This document shows positions 1-6,096 of a stretch of DNA of 7,869 nt, piece after piece. The notes under the pieces were generated by a model. It made no database searches. It saw only the letters and a program-made list of their open reading frames with translations, and was not told where the DNA came from. Both the position numbers and the translations under genes were made by a program. This DNA is from Treponema sp. (GTDB lineage: Bacteria; Spirochaetota; Spirochaetia; Treponematales; Treponemataceae), in the NCBI GenBank assembly GCA_016293915.1, contig JAEDCY010000065.1, forward strand, positions 1-7,869, written 5' to 3'. The first letter of the stretch is position 1; every line of letters begins with the position of its first letter.

Positions 1-75
1 TACCAACAGGAAACGCCCATCCCCTACCTAATATATTTCTCATTCTTTATTAAATCTCTTTGCAAAACATTATAA

Positions 76-103
76 ATAAACTTATGGCAAATAACAAGTT
101 TAT
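76..103. repeat. AT-rich inverted repeat downstream of the replicase gene
   Basis: ATAAACTT (76-83) and AAGTTTAT (96-103) are perfect 8-bp arms around a 12-base loop. The repeat lies just past the 3' end of the minus-strand replicase gene and could act as a weak terminator, but the stem has almost no GC and no strong U tract follows. I see no gene in bases 1-150. Confidence 0.3.
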
Positions 104-150
104 AATACATAAATAAAAAGTCATATAAAAAGCTAGAGATCAATTCTAAA

Positions 151-1353
151 CTAGGAACTATCCAACAACAAGGAAATAAATACAAACAAAAACAAAGATT
201 CAACTAAGCCAATCATATCTGATATAACAAATTGCAGATGTATCCTTTTGATCAAGGAATTCTGAATTCGTTCTAAAGTCTGCTTTGTTTGATTATGTTT
301 TTTGAGAGTTTTTTTATATTCTTTGAGATAGTACTCAATCATTCTTTGTGAACGGTTAAGTTTGCTGCAGATTTCTTTTATTGTTTTACCTTCAGATTTG
401 AGTTTGCCTGCTTCTTTTATGTTTTGTTGTTTTCTTGTTGCCCTCTTTCTTAGGCTGTTTTCTCTTGATTTTTTTCCCCAAATATCTTTCTTTTCAAAAT
501 CTTGTTTTTCTGAGGCATTTCCAAAATGAATGAGAGTCCAGTTGACGATGGATTTCACGGTTGATTTGATTTCTCTATCGTTTAAAGGAATTGCAAACTC
601 GTTGTTGAGATTTTTTGCATAGTCGAAAACAGCATCATAGAAATTCATGGAATCTTCTGTCGATGCTCCAAAATTGAAGTTCTTGAGGCAGGAATAGGCA
701 TAAAATCTTGTACGCTCAAAAACTGTGCAATTTCGACCTTCACTTTCTCTCGTAAGGCTTTCATCCGATCGAATTGGAGAACCTTCAAAGCTTGCTATTG
801 ATTTTAAATCAATGTATTTTGCAAAATCTTCGAAGGTATAAGTGTCCTCATGAATAACCTTCGTATTCCAATAGTTGTGGAACGGGTTTTTCATTATTTT
901 CTGAACATATCGTGAATCTGCTTGTAGTCTTTTGCAAAGTTCTCTGTATATTGACTGATATATAAGAATGTCTTTTAATCGTGCATTTTCGCTTCTGCAA
1001 ATGAAATTCTGATCACTTAGCAGGTAAACCATATGAAAGTGTTTATTTCTTGGATTGATTATGATAATGTTTGGAGTTGGGATATCCAGGTATTTCCAAT
1101 CATAGAGAGTAATGGGATTATCTACATCGAATACCATCATTTTTGTAAGATTCTGATGATTGATTTGAATGTAGCGGTTTCGTACTCCTGTATTCTTTGC
1201 TTCTAAATGGAGACCAAGGTTCAAGTTGTTTGTAACTAGCATAGTACGAGGAAGCCTTTTATAGATTTCTTTTGCGACGTCCGGTTCGTTTCTTTCGAAA
1301 ATTGAAAACGGAATATGTTGTTGTATATGAGCTGCCGTATTTTGTCTGTTCAA
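151..1353 (-). CDS. ColE2-type plasmid replicase (primase-like Rep)
   Basis: This 400-aa protein looks like a Replicase-family (ColE2 RepA-like) initiator that also primes leading-strand synthesis. In the archaeo-eukaryotic-primase-like core I see FDVDN (75-79, putative metal ligands D76 and D78), HFHMVYLL (105-112) after an I-I-N-P strand, and NPFHNYW (156-162), which matches the family's NPxHxxW signature. A PriCT-1-like segment follows at about 206-275 (EGRN...VFERTRFYAY, then IKSTVKSIVNW). A helix-turn-helix lies at about 317-346 (KEICSKLNRSQRMIEYYL). The start is TTG at 1353-1351, preceded by AAGGGTG at suitable spacing; the next Met (residue 38) would cut into the conserved N-terminus. 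Residues 380-397 are strongly hydrophobic, which is unusual for this family. The gene lies alone downstream of the iteron region with a leader over 100 nt long. The family call is firm; the mechanism at this origin is inferred. Confidence 0.85.
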   Translation of the reverse strand: MNRQNTAAHIQQHIPFSIFERNEPDVAKEIYKRLPRTMLVTNNLNLGLHLEAKNTGVRNRYIQINHQNLTKMMVFDVDNPITLYDWKYLDIPTPNIIIINPRNKHFHMVYLLSDQNFICRSENARLKDILIYQSIYRELCKRLQADSRYVQKIMKNPFHNYWNTKVIHEDTYTFEDFAKYIDLKSIASFEGSPIRSDESLTRESEGRNCTVFERTRFYAYSCLKNFNFGASTEDSMNFYDAVFDYAKNLNNEFAIPLNDREIKSTVKSIVNWTLIHFGNASEKQDFEKKDIWGKKSRENSLRKRATRKQQNIKEAGKLKSEGKTIKEICSKLNRSQRMIEYYLKEYKKTLKKHNQTKQTLERIQNSLIKRIHLQFVISDMIGLVESLFLFVFISLLLDSS

Positions 1354-1382
1354 AACTTCACCCTTTTGATAGTTTCCTATCT

Positions 1383-1398
1383 TTATCCCCGAGGATAA
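1383..1398 (-). promoter_or_regulatory. Leader hairpin upstream of the replicase start
   Basis: TTATCC (1383-1388) and GGATAA (1393-1398) form a perfect 6-bp stem with a 4-base loop, about 30 nt before the TTG start on the minus-strand transcript. ColE2-type rep genes are known to be controlled by an antisense RNA acting on the leader, so a hairpin here is a plausible control element. I could not identify an antisense promoter. Confidence 0.3.
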
Positions 1399-1485
1399 TG
1401 TAAGTGATGAGGTTATGAATTTAAACTATATATTCCCCCTGAAATTTTATGATTTAAGCATATAGAATAAAGTGCATTTCTAAAT

Positions 1486-1491
1486 ATTATA
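1486..1491 (-). promoter_or_regulatory. Possible -10 box for the replicase gene
   Basis: On the minus strand these bases read TATAAT, an exact sigma70 -10. At 16-18 bp spacing the -35 region has no good match and falls next to the first iteron (1513-1529). If real, the promoter would give a leader of about 125 nt and could be controlled by Rep bound to that iteron. Confidence 0.3.
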
Positions 1492-1500
1492 AGGAGTTAG

Positions 1501-1620
1501 ATGGAATTTCACCCACGTATTTTGTCGGTATTTCCACTTATTTTGTGTTTAATTCCCCTTTGTTGTCGGTTTAGCAACCTCAATTGTCGGATATGCCACC
1601 GTGTTTGTAGTTTATTTTGA
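1501..1620 (+). CDS. Possible 39-aa peptide ORF reading through phased iterons
   Basis: ATG at 1501 is preceded by AAGGAG (1491-1496) at a short spacing of 4 bases, and the frame is open for 39 codons to TGA at 1618-1620. From residue 5 it runs through the 21-bp-phased iteron block, so it encodes imperfect seven-residue units: PRILSVF, PLILCLI, PLCCRFS, NLNCRIC, HRVCSLF. It is rich in Leu, Ile, Cys and Phe. A weak plus-strand promoter may lie upstream (CTGAAA 1439-1444, 18 bp, TAGAAT 1463-1468). The periodicity follows from the DNA repeats and may be accidental. The strong Shine-Dalgarno match is the only real sign of expression. No homologue is recognised. Confidence 0.25.
   Translation: MEFHPRILSVFPLILCLIPLCCRFSNLNCRICHRVCSLF
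1513..1612 (+). repeat. Tandem 21-bp-phased iteron block
   Basis: Five successive units begin near 1513, 1534, 1555, 1575 and 1596. The first is exact and the others keep mainly the CCAC and TTGTCGG parts. This is the most regular part of the array and the end nearest the replicase gene. Its decay from one exact copy suggests low-affinity sites, perhaps for handcuffing or repression rather than initiation. Confidence 0.6.
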
Positions 1621-1659
1621 GATAGTCCCACCTAATTTAAAGGTTTTTGTATAAGTTTT

Positions 1660-1676
1660 TCAGACAAATTACGTGG
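1660..1676 (-). repeat. Inverted iteron copy
   Basis: The reverse complement reads CCACGTAATTTGTCTGA, matching the iteron core at 14 of 17 positions. It lies between the phased block and the spaced exact copies. Inverted iterons are known in other plasmids as repressor or handcuffing sites. Confidence 0.5.
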
Positions 1677-1680
1677 GTGT

Positions 1681-1746
1681 CTTATTTATAATGATTTTCA
1701 TATAAATCAGCGGATTTGTCATTTAAAATGAAATTTTTTTCATTTT
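1681..1746. other. AT-rich segment with a 9-bp inverted repeat, candidate unwinding element
   Basis: This segment between iteron groups is strongly AT-rich. It ends in AAAATGAAA (1725-1733), TTTT, TTTCATTTT (1738-1746), a perfect 9-bp inverted repeat directly before the exact iteron at 1751. Such AT-rich stretches next to iterons are typical DNA-unwinding elements. The assignment rests on position and composition only. Confidence 0.35.
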
Positions 1747-2069
1747 CTAGCCACGTATTTTGTCGGTTTTCTGTCTACGAGATGCCACCTTGTATGTCGG
1801 GGTATGAATTTATCTCCTGTAGGTTCTCAAGATGTATAAATTTTTGCACGGTGAACACCTGTTTTATCTGAATTGCAACCTTGTTTGTCGTTCTGGCCAC
1901 GTATTTTGTCGGTTTTGTTTTGTTTTCCCTGCTTACCAGGGGGTATTCCATATTATGAGCCACGGAATTTATCGTTTTCGATGATTTTTAGCGTTATTTT
2001 ACAGGGGCAGTTCGGTCAAAATTTTATGAAGCCACGTATTTTGTCGGTTTAAGGACTCAAAATAACGTA

Positions 2070-2078
2070 TTATCCACT
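2070..2078 (+). promoter_or_regulatory. DnaA-box-like site in the iteron array
   Basis: TTATCCACT differs from the DnaA box TTATCCACA only at the last base. It overlaps a degenerate iteron (2074-2090) next to two exact iterons, a normal place for DnaA assistance at an iteron origin. The overlap with iteron sequence makes chance resemblance possible. Confidence 0.4.
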
Positions 2079-2157
2079 GGTTTTATCGTATGAGCCACGT
2101 ATTTTGTCGGTTTCTACCATATTATTTTTGGGAAAGTCATTTTTGGAGAACAAAAAT

Positions 2158-2174
2158 ACCGACATATTCGGTGG
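2158..2174 (-). terminator. Inverted iteron doubling as a possible terminator after rep
   Basis: On the minus strand this is an inverted iteron (CCACCGAATATGTCGGT). It contains a small stem, ACCGA/TCGGT (2158-2162 with 2168-2172) and a 5-base loop, followed in minus-strand direction by ATTTTTG. It begins 14 bases past the rep stop codon. The stem is short, so termination would be inefficient. It could serve as a Rep-responsive end of the par-rep operon. Confidence 0.35.
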
Positions 2175-2187
2175 CAAAAATAATACT

Positions 2188-3255
2188 CTATTTGTTCTTC
2201 TTCCCTTCTAGAAGCATCAGGCCCATCTTTTGAAAATATTTGAGCGATTCTCCGAACATTTCTACTTTGAGTCTCCCGTTGATAACCCAATGCGCAATTG
2301 GATCATTTTCATGGACGTCTACGATGGAAAGATGTATGTTTTTTCCGCCATCTCTATTATGTATGTCTCCAATGATAAGGTCTGTGATCTTCTCTTTTAT
2401 ATCGCGTTTTGGATTATTTGCCTTCGTATAATCAGGAAGGTTGAGATAGTTGTGGATATCCTTCAAGCTCACATAGAAGCAGCCGTCTTTCGCAATTTCC
2501 TTTACTTTATTTATAGCAAGTCCATAAAGATACATCAGAAGATCTGCCCCTCCCTCTGTTAGCGAGTAATAGTAATTTGGAAGGATTGAGATATTTGGAA
2601 GCAGATATTCATAGTTGATATTCCTGTCAAACTGGATAACGAGTGTTCCGGAACCACGTACGATACCTGTCTTAAAGATTTGGATACCGGTAAGATCGAG
2701 TTTATCCTTTACGATATTTCCACTTTTTCTTTTACCTTCTTCTATATAATCTACTGTTCCACTGATCTTGATGTCGTTAAGATTGGTTGCTGTTTTTAAG
2801 GCTACACGTGCACTGTCTAACGTTGAGTACATGCCAAGGGAAACAAGTTCGTCAGTAGTAATTTCTACGGTGATGTCATTGAAAAGATCATTTGAAATCC
2901 TTTTTTCTCCCAATTTCTTCATTGCGCGGACAAAAACTTTTTTTGTTGCACTGTTTCTCTTTTTAAATGAGACTGCAAAGTTGTCAAAGGAGATGTTCAT
3001 TTTTCCGTATTTACTTTCACTTGAAAGAACCATGGATTTCTCTTTTTCAATTACAGATAGAGAATGCTCATTATTGCTCGACATCTTTCCTGGCAGACTG
3101 GCAAGATCTTTTCCTGCATTAAGTCCCTGATAGATGAGGTTAGAAAAATCTCCGATAGGAACGATGTCTATGTCTTCTGATCTGCTGAATTCTTCAGCGT
3201 TGAGGACTCCTAGCCTGGTTTGATCCTGTGAAGGTAATACTATGTTATTTGGCAT
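2188..3255 (-). CDS. rep: Iteron-binding replication initiator, Rep_3-like
   Basis: This 355-aa protein has the two-domain pattern of winged-helix plasmid initiators. The first winged helix lies at about 100-220 (SATKKVFVRAMKKL, then ITTDELVSLGMYSTLDSARVAL, ending in TLVIQFDRNINYEYLL). The second lies at about 225-310 (a YYYSLTEGGADLLMYLYGLA helix, then FYVSLKDIHNYLNLP, then PKRDIKEKITDLI). The strand-then-YLL motif before a long helix resembles the joint of the Rep_3 fold. The N-terminal 85 residues look flexible and unrelated. The ATG overlaps the TAA of the upstream 255-aa gene (TAATG), and AAGGAGG sits 7 bases before it, so translation is coupled. The gene ends just before the iterons, its likely binding sites. 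The family call is by pattern only and the residue ranges are approximate. It could instead be a divergent DNA-binding regulator. Confidence 0.6.
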   Translation of the reverse strand: MPNNIVLPSQDQTRLGVLNAEEFSRSEDIDIVPIGDFSNLIYQGLNAGKDLASLPGKMSSNNEHSLSVIEKEKSMVLSSESKYGKMNISFDNFAVSFKKRNSATKKVFVRAMKKLGEKRISNDLFNDITVEITTDELVSLGMYSTLDSARVALKTATNLNDIKISGTVDYIEEGKRKSGNIVKDKLDLTGIQIFKTGIVRGSGTLVIQFDRNINYEYLLPNISILPNYYYSLTEGGADLLMYLYGLAINKVKEIAKDGCFYVSLKDIHNYLNLPDYTKANNPKRDIKEKITDLIIGDIHNRDGGKNIHLSIVDVHENDPIAHWVINGRLKVEMFGESLKYFQKMGLMLLEGKKNK

Positions 3256-4022
3256 TATTTTGCCTCCTTGAATGCTTTTTTATTCTGCAAGAGCATTATG
3301 AAAGAAAAGGAATTCTTTATAACACGGTTTGGTTCATTTCTAAGAAATTCCTTGAATTCCGATATTTTCTTTGTTTCTGGAGAGAAATCTTTTCGCTCGG
3401 TTTCCTCAAGATCCATGAATACAGCTTTTGCTTCCCCTACTCTGTCACCTACTGCCTTGTATAGGCTGTGTGTGTTTTCATTTAACTTGTTCAGCAGGGA
3501 GTAAAAATCGTCTGTATTGTACTGCATACAATTTAGGCCCGAAATTGAAAAATGACACAATAGTAATCGAATAAATGTGTTTGACGCCTCGATAAAAGAA
3601 ATGGCATCAAACATCATTTCATAAGTTTCTTTTGTTTTCCCTTGCAGTTCTGAAAAAGTCGGGCAAATTCTTTCAATCAATGATGATAGTCTTTCAGGAA
3701 CATTTTCTTCGGCTCTAGAAAATTCGAGTATTTTTATTTTGTCCTCCATCGCAATGAGTGCATTGTGGGAAGCATAGAATTTAAAAACGGTCTGTCTTGA
3801 GAAGTTATATATATTGAGGACAGATGAGTATATAGTTTCGTATAGTGCAAAAATGCCATATTCCTCAGGGGATAATTTCTTGGCCATGACTGTAAGATCT
3901 TTGTCCGATACAATAAGAGGCTCCCCTTGGATTTGATTACGGAGCTTTTCCATAATGATGAGACCCAGTTCTGTTCCTGTGCGGTTATTGTCTTTAAGAA
4001 TCTGTCTTAAGGTACGTGCCAT
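3255..4022 (-). CDS. Uncharacterised 255-aa protein in the par-rep operon
   Basis: I do not recognise this protein. It appears largely helical, with no membrane segment, signal peptide or obvious catalytic motif. The C-terminal part is rich in charged residues (about 195-235) and ends in a Lys-rich tail. It starts at ATG 4022, 12 bases after the RHH gene stop, with only a weak purine-rich ribosome site, so it probably depends on coupling with the RHH gene. Its TAA overlaps the rep ATG by one base. This tight placement between the partition and initiator genes suggests a role in copy control, replication or segregation, perhaps as a Rep or ParA partner. That role is inferred from context only. 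Confidence 0.75.
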   Translation of the reverse strand: MARTLRQILKDNNRTGTELGLIIMEKLRNQIQGEPLIVSDKDLTVMAKKLSPEEYGIFALYETIYSSVLNIYNFSRQTVFKFYASHNALIAMEDKIKILEFSRAEENVPERLSSLIERICPTFSELQGKTKETYEMMFDAISFIEASNTFIRLLLCHFSISGLNCMQYNTDDFYSLLNKLNENTHSLYKAVGDRVGEAKAVFMDLEETERKDFSPETKKISEFKEFLRNEPNRVIKNSFSFIMLLQNKKAFKEAK

Positions 4023-4034
4023 TTTGTCTTGTCT

Positions 4035-4355
4035 TTAGAGTTTATTCAGTGCGTTTTCTCTGATTCCAGCTTCTGAAATTTCAAGATGACCACTTTTGAC
4101 TTCGTTTACGCCATAATCGAGCCACATTCTTATCGCTCTACTAAGTGAAATTCCTCTGGCTCCGAAGAACTTCTTGTAATCGTCATAAAGGCCCTCACTT
4201 ATGCGGAAATTCACAAGCTTTTGTGTCTTTACGGTCACTTCTTTCTCCTCTGCCTTTTTGTTGTTTTCCTTTGCATGTGTTCCGATTGTGCTGAGGGCAA
4301 GTCCAAGTTCATCGTTTGCCTCGTTAAGGGTTTCTTCAAGTTTGTTTTTTGCCAT
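4035..4355 (-). CDS. Ribbon-helix-helix protein, probable partition adaptor (ParB-like)
   Basis: This 106-aa protein has a charged, probably flexible N-terminus (residues 1-42). A ribbon-helix-helix segment follows at about 45-85: the strand QKLVNFRIS, a first helix EGLYDDYKKFFGARG, then the ISLSRAIRMWLDYGV helix. Small RHH proteins next to a ParA without an HTH are the usual centromere-binding partners in type Ib partition and often autorepress the operon. The ATG at 4355 has AAGGA six bases upstream. Three TGTAAAG repeats lie just before it and similar repeats flank the parA promoter, so these are likely sites for this protein. The flexible N-terminus is where such adaptors usually contact ParA. 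The fold call is fairly safe; the partition role is inferred from the neighbour. Confidence 0.75.
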   Translation of the reverse strand: MAKNKLEETLNEANDELGLALSTIGTHAKENNKKAEEKEVTVKTQKLVNFRISEGLYDDYKKFFGARGISLSRAIRMWLDYGVNEVKSGHLEISEAGIRENALNKL

Positions 4356-4366
4356 ATCCTGTCCTT

Positions 4367-4394
4367 GTGTAAAGCGTTTGTAAAGATTGTAAAG
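4367..4394 (+). repeat. TGTAAAG direct repeats between parA and the RHH gene
   Basis: Three direct copies of TGTAAAG end at 4374, 4385 and 4394 (spacings 11 and 9 bp); the middle one is the full TTTGTAAAG at 4377-4385. TAAAGCG (4370-4376) also forms an inverted pair with CGCTTTA (4411-4417). The repeats lie directly upstream of the RHH ribosome site and match those at the parA promoter. They are probable RHH-protein binding sites, serving as operator or centromere. I see no confident promoter in 4356-4452. Confidence 0.5.
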
Positions 4395-4452
4395 AATAAA
4401 ACTTTATAGACGCTTTATTTTGTATTTATATGTGTAAATCTTTTATATTTAA

Positions 4453-5226
4453 TTAATCTTCCATCAGTTTTTTCGCAATGGTCTCGAGGCACTCACGTGT
4501 TTCTTTCTTTGTGCGAAGTGTCTGAACAGCTTTTCTTAGACGCCGCGAGGTTTCGAACATTTCATCATGAGGGAAAATGATTTTCTCCAAAGGCATCTTC
4601 TCGATGCTGGGCAGCAGTTCATTCTGATTCTTGCGAGCCTTATTCTGATCATTGAAGATGATTGTCTTAAGAAATGGTTTTTCTTCACCATCCTTGAGCT
4701 TGTTCAACAGTTTGTAGAAGTCCGTGAAACCCGTGATGGAATCGGCGTCTATTTTGAGAACAGGAATGATTTCATCACAGGCTGCGATTGTGAGCTGGTT
4801 AAGGACTGTGTAACTTGGGGGCATGTCAAAAAGCACGTAATCAAGACCGAGTGGTTCCAGAGTTTTGATGAGTTTCTTGAATACGTTCTGGCTTGCTATG
4901 TCAGATCCTGCTTTTACTGACCAAGCATCAATTCTTCCTTCATCGGAAAGTTTTTTTGTTGGGATGATGTATAGATTTTTGTAAATTGTTTTCTGGATGG
5001 CCTGTTTGAGAACATTTTCCTTGTCCTTGTCTTCAAAAAGATAATCGGCAAATTCTGTGGTAATCTTTTTGTCTTCAGGTATAAAACGGGCCGTGAGATG
5101 AGCCTGGGAATCAGTGTCGATCAGAAGAACTTTCTTTTTGTTCAGGACAAGTTCTGCTCCTATGGCAGCGCACATGGTGGTTTTTCCAACTCCGCCTTTG
5201 TGATTGTACAGGCATATTGTTTTCAT
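4453..5226 (-). CDS. parA: ParA-type partition ATPase
   Basis: This 257-aa protein is a ParA/Soj family deviant Walker ATPase, which drives plasmid segregation by binding the nucleoid DNA and being released by its centromere-bound partner. The deviant Walker A motif KGGVGKTT lies at 10-17, the A' motif LLIDTDSQ at 34-41, and Walker B VLFDMPPS at 131-138. It has no N-terminal helix-turn-helix, which fits a type Ib ParA. Such ParA proteins do not repress their own operon, leaving that to the small partner encoded next (4355-4035). The ATG directly before KTICLYNHKGG is the canonical start. GGGAGG lies 12 bases upstream, a slightly long spacing. It is the first gene of the leftward operon, with a promoter at 5262-5290. 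Confidence 0.92.
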   Translation of the reverse strand: MKTICLYNHKGGVGKTTMCAAIGAELVLNKKKVLLIDTDSQAHLTARFIPEDKKITTEFADYLFEDKDKENVLKQAIQKTIYKNLYIIPTKKLSDEGRIDAWSVKAGSDIASQNVFKKLIKTLEPLGLDYVLFDMPPSYTVLNQLTIAACDEIIPVLKIDADSITGFTDFYKLLNKLKDGEEKPFLKTIIFNDQNKARKNQNELLPSIEKMPLEKIIFPHDEMFETSRRLRKAVQTLRTKKETRECLETIAKKLMED

Positions 5227-5246
5227 TTCTGTTTTAATCCTCCCAT

Positions 5247-5391
5247 TTTGTAAACGATTATATTTTATATGGGATTTTAAAATTTGTAAAGCAAATAAAA
5301 CAAAAATAAATATCTATGATTTACATAAGTAAATCATTTGTAAAGAAAAAATAAAGAAAGTAAATATTAAAGATATAAATATTCTTTACAA
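5247..5391. repeat. parS: TTTGTAAAG-type repeats upstream of parA, candidate parS/operator
   Basis: Copies are TTTGTAAAC (5247-5255), TTTGTAAAG (5283-5291), TTTGTAAAG (5337-5345), and an inverted TCTTTACAA (5383-5391). The first lies at the predicted parA transcription start and the second covers its -35 box. A perfect 9-bp inverted repeat, ATGATTTAC/GTAAATCAT (5316-5324 and 5329-5337), abuts the third. The arrangement suits binding by the RHH partner for both segregation and autorepression. No protein binding can be proved from sequence. Confidence 0.5.
5262..5290 (-). promoter_or_regulatory. parA operon promoter (sigma70-like)
   Basis: On the minus strand, TTTACA (5290-5285) and TAAAAT (5267-5262) are separated by 17 bp, each one mismatch from the sigma70 consensus. 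The start would be near 5255, giving a leader of about 29 nt. The TTTGTAAAG repeat overlaps the -35 and another repeat covers the start site, so repression by a repeat-binding protein is likely. Confidence 0.55.
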
Positions 5392-5787
5392 GTACGAAGA
5401 CCTCTGAGGATTGTCTCTATTGAGCGTTTTTGAGCTAGATAATGAAAATATACTATTTTTAAAAATTTCTTCTCAAAAGCCCGTTATTTGCGTCTGGTGT
5501 GGTTTCGAAAAATCTCCTTTAGTAATGAAAATTAGGGGTATGTAATAAGTACGTGTTATGATAAACAAGTCGTAGTTCAACTATAAAGAATAAAAAAATA
5601 TTTCGTAATGTAAACTTTCTACAGATATAGCCAGTTTCAATAATTCTTTCTTGATTTTTCTTTTTTGATGTAAGTTATGGTGAATCCGAATATTTATAAA
5701 GACAATAAAGCAAATTTAAAGTGATACTATATACAGACGTAAAACATATTTAAATGAAAACGAAATACAATAAAACAAAAATAAATA
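5294..5787. repeat. 19-bp direct repeat pair in the central intergenic region
   Basis: AATAAAACAAAAATAAATA occurs exactly at 5294-5312 and 5769-5787. TAAAGCAAAT is also repeated (5287-5296 and 5706-5715), and ATAAAGCAA/TTGCTTTAT form an inverted pair (5705-5713 and 5791-5799). The long repeat is low complexity, so chance in AT-rich DNA is possible, but a duplicated segment or protein-binding sites are also options. Confidence 0.35.
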
Positions 5788-5813
5788 AAATTGCTTTATA
5801 TAATAATAAGATT
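5392..5813. other. AT-rich gene-free stretch
   Basis: Apart from the repeats listed separately, this stretch holds no supported gene. A short palindrome, TAGTTCAACTA, lies at 5573-5583. TTTTGAG (5428-5434) and CTCAAAA (5472-5478) are distant inverted arms with no clear role. Composition is strongly AT-rich, so it could include an unwinding region, but no iterons occur here. Confidence 0.4.
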
Positions 5814-5822
5814 TGTGGAAAA
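5814..5822 (-). promoter_or_regulatory. DnaA-box-like site in the central intergenic region
   Basis: On the minus strand this reads TTTTCCACA, which fits the relaxed DnaA box TTWTNCACA. It borders the very AT-rich 5700-5800 segment. A single box proves little, but it is compatible with a second origin serving the rightward HTH/DnaC-like genes. Confidence 0.3.
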
Positions 5823-6069
5823 TGAAGAAAATTAACGGAATCAATCTTTCTCTAGAAGCAAGGGTGAAATCCTTTTTTTGGATAATTTCTATGTAAAAAC
5901 TTATTCATTGTATTGATGAGAGACATCAAGAATTTCAAGTTTTATCCTCATGCATAAAAGGGTAGGGGACTTTTTAAAGGAACTGAGCCAGACCGTAAAA
6001 TCAATGGCGGGGCAGGGCAGGCTCAAGACGGTTATTAAGGACGACAGGATACTTTATTTTGTAGAGTAG
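5822..6069 (+). pseudogene. Possible decayed small coding region
   Basis: Two short open stretches in different frames look more coding-like than their surroundings. ATG 5822 opens 24 codons to TAA 5894-5896 (begins MKKINGINLSLEARVKSFF) and runs through a 7-T tract. ATG 5950 opens 39 codons to TAG 6067-6069 (MHKRVGDFLKELSQTVKS, then LKTVIKDDRILYFVE), with the window's only GC-richer patch in this gap (about 5959-6052). Neither has a good ribosome site. Frameshift at the T tract and loss of a former gene would explain the pattern, but no family is recognised and the ORF at 5950 could also be a genuine small gene or chance. Confidence 0.22.
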
Positions 6070-6096
6070 AAAAATTCTTCACCACCATCCTGAAAA

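Larger units (their letters stand above)
1513..2174. repeat. oriV: Iteron array, probable replication origin (oriV)
   Basis: The 17-bp core CCACGTATTTTGTCGGT occurs exactly at 1513-1529, 1751-1767, 1897-1913, 2032-2048 and 2095-2111. Degenerate forward copies sit at about 1534, 1555, 1575, 1596, 1785, 1876, 1960 and 2074. Inverted copies lie at 1660-1676 (14 of 17 matching) and 2158-2174 (13 of 17). Many spacings are 21 bp or multiples (1513/1534/1555/1575/1596 to within a base, 1876/1897, 1897/1960 = 63, 2032/2074 = 42, 2074/2095), which puts the sites on one helix face. Iterons next to a rep gene are the usual binding sites of a winged-helix Rep initiator; here they lie directly downstream of such a gene. 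No convincing protein gene occupies 1354-2187. Confidence 0.8.

Noticed and set aside
1775..1963. 62-codon minus-strand frame in the origin region
   Set aside because: It runs through iterons with their sequence dictating the peptide, and no coding signature or ribosome site was convincing.
1513..2111. CRISPR array reading of the repeated 17-mers
   Set aside because: Repeats are too short, spacing is irregular with degenerate and inverted copies, and no cas gene is present; iterons fit better.
2230..3130. Several plus-strand frames opposite the rep gene
   Set aside because: They are shadows of the well-supported minus-strand rep gene, with no recognisable domains.
3228..3504. Plus-strand frames opposite the 255-aa gene
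   Set aside because: Hydrophobic shadow translations of the minus-strand operon, which has clear coupling signals.
4201..4920. Plus-strand frames opposite the RHH and parA genes
   Set aside because: Both minus-strand genes have clear motifs; the opposite frames do not.
5223..5246. Minus-strand 7-codon leader ORF (MGGLKQK) overlapping the parA ATG
   Set aside because: No ribosome site precedes it and it begins very near the predicted transcription start; probably chance.
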